Shown piece by piece: positions 57,403 through 64,000 of a stretch of DNA of 64,000 nt. The DNA comes from Maratus speciosus (lineage: Eukaryota; Arthropoda; Arachnida; Araneae; Salticidae): NCBI GenBank assembly GCA_963932465.1, contig OZ010799.1:163552761-163616760 (forward strand), written 5' to 3'. The position numbers and the translations under genes were made by a program. How positions within the stretch are numbered: the stretch's first letter is position 1; each line of letters starts with the position of its first letter. A model generated the notes under the pieces. The model had not been told where the DNA came from. It searched no databases and worked only from the letters and a program-made list of their open reading frames with translations.

Positions 57403-57960
57403 TGTTACATGTTGCTTGATTTCGGGATCTCTTAATTGTGCAAGGAAAGTAAACACACTACTTTTCGTGCGCACTTCAAACGGTCTATAACCAATTAGAA
57501 CGTCTCTGCTTAGTGCAAAACTTTATAGAGAATGTTTATTTTTATGTGGGATGTGGCTAGAAAACACTGGAATGTTTTTATCTGGATATTCAAAGACTTA
57601 TAAAGTTGAGCGCAGAGCGGTTGTAGCATGATAGAGCCGTTTATAAATGCCAGCACATCGGGTTACAGTTGTTTGCCATATGATTGGCGTACCTTGTGAT
57701 GACGTTGTATGGATTTATTTCCTGTTTTTGCTAGTTTTTTTAGGCACAGAAAAGGTGAAATTAGCCTACTGATTTTAACTTCATTATCAATGTGAAGTTG
57801 TTTATTTGAGATTCTTTAAGTCTGTTTTGACAAAATAATCTGACAGATTCTAGCATTCTACACTATATGATAGAATCTGCTTTACTGTAAATCTAATGCA
57901 TTATCTGTTTGTGTTTATCTTCGTGAATTACCGAGTCCCACGAAGCAAGTATGGACAAGT
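57403..57960 (+). repeat. 3' LTR of the old gypsy element
   Basis: It starts TGTTACATGTTGC after the PPT. It contains the stretch alignable to 52040-52286 and ends at an uncertain point near 57940-57960. The minus-strand frame 57268-57474 crosses its start and is not a gene. Confidence 0.55.
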
Positions 57961-58803
57961 AACTATAAAAAATCTTCTAACATGACATCGGGGTGTTCAA
58001 GGAGTTCCAACGTGGCGTGAAACGCCCCCGCGCGTAACCTGCTACTAAAAAGGAAAAAAAGGAACATAAAGATAAATATAAGCAATTATATTAAATGTGT
58101 ATACGCCATTTTAGCAATTGGTTTGTAGTTTATTTAGATTTCACTTATTTATATTTGAATAAAGATAAATTTCGAAGCAATGCACGGCCTAAAAGTAGAA
58201 CTTGGAAGGTCTGTGGCAGTCCCGAGGGTCATTCCAAGTTGAGAGCACGGGGCTAAATATAACTTCCAGAATAAAGACGCATAGGGCATCCAAATAAATT
58301 TGGTTGCCTTACACTTCGATGTCATTTCGACGACTGGCGTAGGTAAAGAACGGAGAATATAAAGGTAGTATGGTATCAACGAGCACAGAAAAATCATGGA
58401 ATAAGGCATCCAAGCCTAATAAGCTGTACTCTAAGAATACAAAAAAAGGGGGCGACACAGCTCACTAGAATTTTGGTAGTCAAGCCTAGTGCGCATCACA
58501 CGTCGCGGATCTCCCGAATTTCGCACAAATCTTCTATTACTGTATCTTTAAAAATCCATCTAACAATTGAAAAAAATTAATCATCATGGCACAATTTTTT
58601 TCGAACAAAATTAGTCTGTGTATTTAATATGTAATATGTAATATGTATAGATATTTATACTTATAAAATAAATTGTGTTGCAACTATACCTTTATGCAAT
58701 TCTATTTTTTTTTATTACTTTGCTCCTTTACTAAAATCCTTAAATATTGAGAATGGTGCCTGAATAAACATATCATAATACCAATGCTCTACATAGATAT
58801 AAA
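57961..58803. other. Interval without identified gene
   Basis: 58180-58440 is visibly richer in G and C than its surroundings and may be a relic of a coding sequence; the minus-strand frame 58149-58409 there has no domain I recognise. The rest is AT-rich. Confidence 0.35.
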
Positions 58804-59005
58804 TACAGTAGTACATTGACTTATGTCCCCTCGACTTACGTCATCCCGCACTTACATCGTCTGACGGGGGAAAAAATTCCGTAATTAAGAGGCACTTTGA
58901 ACTTTATTGAGACTTTTGGAAGACATTTAATGTCTCAGATACAATCACAGTCATAGGGGATTCATAGGAGATGATGAACAATGAGAGATGCTTGGAAAGA
59001 GCTGT

Positions 59006-59467
59006 GCCGTTGCCATCGAAATACTCAAGGCCTGAGGACACGAGTTGTGACATCATCACAAATCGACCGAATTCTCACTACTGTTGGAATTCTCACCGGA
59101 AAAATTTCAATAGCAATTTTCTTTTATTTTATTTATGGAATATTTAATATATCTTATAAAACAATACTAACTATTTAAACTTACTGGTGAGAATTTGGAG
59201 TCTCTCAATAATAAATCAGCCAGATGAGGCAACACTGTGACATTCCCAATCTAGCTGAATTTTTATTTAGGGATGCCGAAATCTCACCAGTAAGTTTAAA
59301 TAGTTGGTATTGTTTTATAAGATGACAGATATTCCACAAATAAAATAAAAGAAAGTTGCTATTCAAAAATTTCCGGTGTGAGATCCAACACAAGTGTGAA
59401 GTCGGTTCATTAGTGATGACGTCACAACTCGTGTCCTCAGCCCTTGAGTATTTCGATGGCAACGGCT
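59006..59467. mobile_element. Fold-back MITE, second copy of the 4.5-5.0 kb hairpin
   Basis: GCCGTTGCCATCGAAATACT at the left and its complement at the right. The arms share CTCAAGG, GGACACGAG, the TGACATCATCA/TGATGACGTCA region, TATTTTATTT and AACTATTTAAACTTACTGG. It aligns along its length with 4536-4985. The frames 58981-59178 and 59205-59663 fall on it and are not genes. Confidence 0.8.
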
Positions 59468-59503
59468 GCGCCCATTTTCCTTCGCAGGGACTACGAAAAC
59501 ATC

Positions 59504-59873
59504 TGAAGGGGTCCGGGGCTAAAAATTCTAAAAAAAAAATGCAATTTTTTTCTTGGCTTAAAAAAAATACTGAGATTTTAGCGTTAAATACCGCAAACCG
59601 CATGCTTTTTATCTTCATTAGATCCACAGATATAACACCTTTTTGCCTTGAGAAGCGATGCATCAGCTACCCGCTGACGAGAATTTTAGCTGCATTTATC
59701 TCAGAATGAATTTTTTCAGGATTTGTCAACTTAAAAAATATATATCTAAAGTTCCTTGCAAGATATATGTATGAAATTTTTATAATATTAAAAGATATTT
59801 CAGGAAAAAATTTCATAACAGAATCTATATATAAATAAAAAAATATAGAATTTTGAGCCTCGGACCCCCTTAA
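59504..59873. mobile_element. 362-bp TTAA element, Kolobok-like ends
   Basis: The ends GGGGTCCGGGGCT and AGCCTCGGACCCCC are inverted. TTAA lies at 59870-59873 and a degraded TGAA at 59504-59507. The termini resemble those of the 711-bp element at 11610-12320. Confidence 0.65.
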
Positions 59874-59884
59874 AACTGAAACTC

Positions 59885-60241
59885 GCAAATTCCCCTGATC
59901 AGGTAATAATCATTGACAAACTTATCAAATTAAAGAAACAAATTACTGTCAAAGAAATAGATGAAGATTTCCTGTAAATGAGGAGGAAGATTGTGACGGT
60001 TGCAAAATTAACCGAAGGACTAAACCTTATTGAAACTGGAATGGAGGTTCTTGAAAATATTGATTCAGACGAGCAAACTGTAGCAACGACTAGAAAAGGC
60101 TTAGAAAACCCACTCTGTCGTTTCAAAGAGCTTCTAAGTTTATTTATTTATTTTTATTTATTTTTTTGTAAGAAAAATTTGTCGGATCAAATTCCATTGC
60201 AAGATTTTTTTCACATTTTCAGAGTCGAACAGGGCAGCTAG
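59885..60241 (+). pseudogene. pogo/Tigger transposase C-terminal relic
   Basis: A frame with one stop reads IIDKLIKLKKQITVKEIDED, then continues at 59978 with RRKIVTVAKLTEGLNLIETG and a SDEQTVATTRKGLENPL segment. This matches the acidic helical tail found after the DDE domain in Tigger/pogo transposases. The catalytic region is absent, probably deleted before or during the nested insertions. Confidence 0.6.
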
Positions 60242-60303
60242 AATAACAATAAATTGTAAGTTAACAACTTATTGATTTTTTCCAAATTCTTGTATTGCAA
60301 ACA

Positions 60304-60321
60304 TTTTTTTTTTTTTTTTTT
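60304..60321 (+). repeat. Poly(T) tract, 18 nt
   Basis: Homopolymer inside the Tigger-type element. Confidence 0.85.
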
Positions 60322-60594
60322 GCTAATGTTAAATGTATGTAACTTTAATCCTAATACAATAGAATATGCTCATTAGAGTTTTGGTAAAGTTTTATAACTT
60401 ATACCTTTATTATCACTTCTAAATGTACCTCGACTTACGTCGCTAGTCTTTGAAAGAACTGCCGACGTAAGTCGAGGTATTACTGTAGAACACAGTGATA
60501 AAACACAAATTTAGGCACTTAAACGTAGAACTTTGTCGTCTAATCATTTGTGGTGAAGGTTATGTTTTCGAAATATGTCATCCTTTAACACTAG

Positions 60595-60711
60595 AACCGC
60601 CGGAAATTTTACTCAAGTGTTATAAAACTATTTTACACCAGAAGTTTTATTTTAAACTATTTAACTTATATATTTAACTTATCTCTCCGTGGTACATATT
60701 TAACTGAACTT
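60595..60711 (+). mobile_element. Truncated copy of the 199-bp TTAA MITE
   Basis: TTAACACTAGAACCGCCGG at the left matches the start of the element at 5205. Similarity continues through ATCTCTCCGTGGTACATATT and stops near 60711; the right half is missing. Confidence 0.75.
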
Positions 60712-60747
60712 AACAAGTTGGGAATTGTTCGTCAAACGTGCCAAATG

Positions 60748-61487
60748 AGGTGCGTTCGTACAATAAATAGTTTTATAATAAATTTTTGCACCGCATATTG
60801 TACTGAATATATATTTTAGTTCACTGCATAAGTGCATATCAATTTCATTCTCTTCGAAAGGCTGTAACATCATTAAAATGCACTTGAAATATTTTTTCCC
60901 ATTGACCTTAATGTAACGGAAAACTTTTGACTGTCCCTGTAATTAAACTATACATCTGATTTTCCTAAAATTTTAAATGAGTCGACAAAATGTTACAACA
61001 ATTATAGATTTAAAATTTCGGACCCTTCAGAAGTCTGTTTCATCATTAAAATGCACTTGCAATAATACTTTCCCATTGGCCGAGATGTGACGGAAAACTT
61101 TTGACTGTCCCTGTAATTAAACTATACATCTGATTTTCCTAAAATTTTAAATGAGTCGACAAAATGTTACAGCAATTATATATTTAAAATTTCGGACCCT
61201 TCAGAATTCTGTTTCATCATTAAAATGTACTTGCAATAATACTTTCCCATTGGCCGTCATGTGACGGAAAACTTTTGACTGTCTCTGTAGATCAACTATA
61301 CATCCAATTTTCATGAAATTTGAAATGACTCGACAAATTTTTGCAACAATTATATATTTAAAATTTCAGACCATTCGGTTGGGTAGTTTTTGATCTGTTA
61401 TATGCGGACGGACAGAAGGACAGACAGACAGACAGTCGGACGGACTGAACGACGACGTTACGTATTTATATAATTACGAACGCACCT
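60748..61487 (-). mobile_element. Hairpin-microsatellite-minisatellite element
   Basis: Perfect 13-bp inverted ends AGGTGCGTTCGTA (60748-60760) and TACGAACGCACCT (61475-61487). Between them lie three units of about 175 bp (60880-61390), sharing GACGGAAAACTTTTGACTGT, TTTCCTAAAATTTTAAATGA and GACCCTTCAGAA. A GACA microsatellite (about 61417-61435) and a hairpin overlapping the right end (CGTTACGTA with TACGAACG) follow. The design is the same as at 13.8, 17.1 and 21.0 kb. Confidence 0.7.
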
Positions 61488-61949
61488 AAAAAGGTTGTCT
61501 TTTCAACTGCATTACTATAAACATTTTACAATATATATCAAAGAGGTTTATGTATTCTTTCCTGATATACATTAAGAATAAAAGAGAAAAGAAATTAAGA
61601 ATTTTTATAACATATAAATAACATTATATAAAAAAAATTTCAATAAACTTGTCTAACATGCACCTGAAAAAAATACATATAACATAGGAAACAAACTGAA
61701 CTTACGAACTTATAAATCATTTTTGTAATATGTAGTGGTGCTGAACTGAAACTCTTGGAATATTATAAAAGGAAATAAATCAAAAGTCGAGCAATTTTAT
61801 TTTTCAAAATTTAAAGCATAAAAATAGGATATTTTTCTTTGTTTAAAAGATTTTTGAAAATTTTATTACATATATTTAAAATTTGTATAGTATTTTATAA
61901 ATTAAAAATACAGAAAGGGAAATATATATTGCTTACCTAACGAAAAGTC

Positions 61950-61950
<1 letters not shown>
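61488..61950. other. AT-rich interval, no gene seen
   Basis: Low-complexity A/T sequence without structure that I can identify. Confidence 0.4.

Positions 61951-61951
<1 letters not shown>

Positions 61952-61991
<40 letters not shown>
61952..61991 (+). repeat. Poly(T) tract, about 40 nt
   Basis: The longest homopolymer in the window. The following lysine-rich frame (62008-62286) has no recognisable content. Confidence 0.9.
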
Positions 61992-61993
<2 letters not shown>

Positions 61994-62717
61994 TTGCTTG
62001 CATAAAAATGTTCAAAAGAAATAAATCAAAGTTAGAAAATATTTTATTCCACACATTTTATTTACAAAATGATTTAAACAAAAAAAAAAAAAAGAATCTT
62101 AACGTTTTTCTGTTTTGTGTATTTTTAAGAATTTCCATTTGTTTCACGGGTCGTTTTGATACACTGGCCCTTTGCTATTTCATTGGATTTGTTTTAATTA
62201 CAAAACCAGCCGTATTTAGGAAATTTATGCATATTTATTTTAAAAGTAAAGGTAATAACTCCATTACTTTCAACTGTAAAAGTTAACACAATGTTCGTAA
62301 CTAATTTTATTATTTTCCTTTGACTTTATTAACTTAATGTTATCATTAATCATTTGACTGGCTAGCTATGATTGAAACCCTTTGATTGGGTTACTGCAGC
62401 ACGATTCGCAAAACTTTTCTTTCTGGTATTTCTGGTATCTTTCTAGTCTCTTTAAAATATTATAACATAAGTATATGAACAAATCCTTTTTCAAAATTTT
62501 GTATGCATAAAATAAAAAATAGTCTGTTGGGAATTTATATGCCCCAACCCCTAATCCAAGGGTTAATTATCTCTTAACAATGCTCAGGAAACTTTTACAA
62601 GAATCAGAGTGCATTTTTCCTTATGGAGCCATCCATGATTTACGTCGCATAAATTTTGCAGATTGTGGCTAGATTGGAAGCCTTTCCTTGGTTGACTGTC
62701 AGACGAGTGATTATTTT

Positions 62718-62840
62718 AGGTAAATTTCGTATGAAATACTACCTATTGGGATCGTTCCTATGTTGGAATTTCTGAAAAATTTTTGCAGATCTACACCGAT
62801 CATGACTCTTAGAACCCAAAACCACCCTCAGTAAAAAACT

Positions 62841-62917
<77 letters not shown>

Positions 62918-63530
62918 TTTTTTCTGGACACTATAACTTTCGTAATTCTGCACCAATCTCTTCCAAACTGATACATAAAATCAAAGGGCATAAAATCTCG
63001 GTCAAGTTCGTTAAGGGGCAAAATCGGACCAAGGGGGTGGAAATAGGGAGGGGTTTTGTGAAAACCGAAAACCCCCCATAACTTCTTAATTTTTGTACAT
63101 ATCAAATCAGTTTAAAGTTTTTATTACTTCTAAAAATAGGGCCAAAAATTTATGTATCACAGATTTTTGATAAAGTTAAAAATGGGCTCAAGGGGCGCAA
63201 AAAATAGGGTTTTTGAGAGAAAAAAATTCATAACTTCGTCAATTCTCAAGATATCAATTCCAATTAAATTTATTATAAATCTCCTTAATATTATCTACAA
63301 CTTTTATATTCACAAGTTTTTGATAGGACCAATTCGTACCACAAAAAAAAAAACGAAAAACGAAAACAAAAAGGGGGTTTGAAGAAGTAAAAAATCCATA
63401 ACTCCTTCAATTCAAAAGATATAAAATCCCCATGAATTTATCATATATCTTCTTAATATTGTCTACAACATCTATATAGACAAGTTTTGGATAGGACCAA
63501 TTCTTACAGCAAAAACAAATTAAAAATACA
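62718..63530 (+). mobile_element. Hairpin-microsatellite-minisatellite element, relative of 13.8 kb copy
   Basis: The start (TAGGTAAATTTCGTATGAAA then TACTACCTATTGGG) aligns with 13788-13820 and also forms a hairpin. Both then share a GATCATGAC...AACC..AAACCACCCTC block before the microsatellite, here (TCTA)n(TA)n at 62843-62915. Two to three diverged units of about 175 bp follow (63060-63500; TCTTAATATT-TCTACAAC, TTGATAGGACCAATTC). The right terminus is not found; the sequence runs into the inverted element at 63535. Confidence 0.6.
62843..62915 (+). repeat. (TCTA)n(TA)n compound microsatellite
   Basis: About eleven TCTA copies followed by about thirteen TA copies. Confidence 0.95.
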
Positions 63531-63547
63531 TAGCGGTTGAAGAAAAA

Positions 63548-64000
63548 AAGTCCTTCCGGCCAGTGCCGGGAGGAAGAGGTAGCTTTCCTATTCCTTATTT
63601 TAAAAAAGCAAACTTATATTATTCAAACACACGAAGCTATATTAAGTGGAAATCGAATGTAGGAGATTCAATACTAATTTTTATCAATACTAAATCATTA
63701 TGAATGAGAATTTCGCAAAATTAGTCAGCTATATCCAAGCTGCTTTTATTTAAAGTAACTTATATTTCGCTGCCAAATTCGGCGATTTTTTAAAGTGCCT
63801 GCCATTTTAAGACAACATGGTGGATGAGGCTAACCAGTGAACTTGGTCGAGACCTTAGTAATTGCTGTGCACATGCTCACTCACATCGGAATCGGTTGAT
63901 ACATACGAGTGCTGTCGCAGGCAAAAAATCAGATTTTTCAAAATGTCACCCACGTTAGAAATTGAAACTGCTATATCTGAGCAATTTTTTAAGATAAAGA
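63548..64000 (-). mobile_element. End of an inverted copy of the 13789-16034 element
   Basis: The sequence is the reverse complement of about 15585-16034: the same terminal hairpin (TCCTTCCGGCCAGTGCCGGG), the same GGTAGCTTTCC terminus, the same flank block and the start of the last minisatellite unit. The element continues past the window edge. Confidence 0.9.

Larger units (their letters stand above)
52040..57960 (+). mobile_element. Old Ty3/gypsy element, heavily decayed
   Basis: A partial 5' LTR (52040-53400, interrupted by a Tc1-type MITE), a decayed gag-pol body (53640-55560), a six-unit satellite (55474-57087), a PPT (57386-57402) and a 3' LTR (57403 to about 57960) lie in the right order on the plus strand. 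The two LTRs are related over stretches such as TTAATTCCTATTTTTG against TTTATTTCCTGTTTTTG, and TTAGCCAGCTGATTTCAACTT against TTAGCCTACTGATTTTAACTT. They are far more divergent than those of the 30.2-36.9 kb element, so this insertion is much older. Confidence 0.65.
58806..60485 (+). mobile_element. Tigger/pogo-type element split by two insertions
   Basis: TA at 58804-58805 and 60486-60487 flank ends CAGTAGTACATTGACTTATG and the complement of CAGTAATACCTCGACTTACG. Both ends carry CTCGACTTACGTC-type subterminal sequence. Inside lie a fold-back MITE (59006-59467), a TTAA element (59508-59869) and the C-terminal part of a pogo-like transposase. Without the insertions the element is about 0.85 kb, so most of the transposase is deleted. 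Confidence 0.75.

Noticed and set aside
59205..59709. Overlapping frames of 152 aa (minus) and 117 aa (plus)
   Set aside because: They cover a fold-back MITE and the start of a TTAA element; inverted-repeat arms give open frames on both strands by chance.
61427..61460. Coding or regulatory meaning of the GACAGACAGACAG tract
   Set aside because: It is a microsatellite in the place expected for the hairpin-minisatellite element design.

Overview
The window is AT-rich eukaryotic DNA. I see no intact host gene, rRNA, tRNA or CRISPR array in it. It is a dense deposit of transposable elements, fold-back elements, minisatellites and microsatellites, often nested in one another. The organism is most likely an arthropod. 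The Gag and Pol of the best-preserved element resemble Ty3/gypsy elements I associate with arachnids such as spiders and ticks, but that rests on memory and is only a moderate inference.

Layout. 0.6-3.8 kb: a DNA transposon with roughly 390-bp terminal inverted repeats (TIRs) and a dead transposase. 4.1-5.0 kb: a fold-back element with another fold-back inside it. 5-13.4 kb: several ~200-bp MITEs flanked by TTAA (one split by a 711-bp TTAA element), a ~300-bp-period array and a mixed inverted/tandem array. 13.8-23.7 kb: three elements of one shared design (terminal hairpin, microsatellite, minisatellite, then an inverted copy of the hairpin arm at the far end), plus a large inverted-repeat pair and a fold-back MITE. 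24-26 kb: degenerate copies of a dispersed repeat that keeps a similar peptide in several copies.

26.6-41.9 kb: a 4.3-kb unit present twice in tandem. Each copy holds the same two-exon open frame with GT..AG splice sites. Copy 1 carries a 6,677-bp Ty3/gypsy retrotransposon on the minus strand (30178-36854). It has 313-bp LTRs, an ATAC target duplication, a primer binding site (PBS), a polypurine tract (PPT) and broken gag and pol. Copy 2 shows the nearly exact empty site.

42-50 kb: a duplicated mariner-like fragment, a fold-back, a 1-kb near-perfect palindrome, a four-unit array of about 495 bp and a further fold-back. 52.0-58.0 kb: a much older gypsy relic on the plus strand, with a Tc1/mariner-type MITE in its 5' LTR and six nearly identical 269-bp units amplified from its pol 3' end. 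58.8-60.5 kb: a Tigger/pogo element split by two smaller elements. 60.7-64 kb: two more hairpin-minisatellite elements and the end of an inverted copy of the 13.8-16.0 kb element.

No pathway or operon exists here. The interactions are insertional: nesting gives a relative order of events, and the two gypsy elements give a young and an old layer of activity. All homology statements come from reading the sequence; no database search was run.
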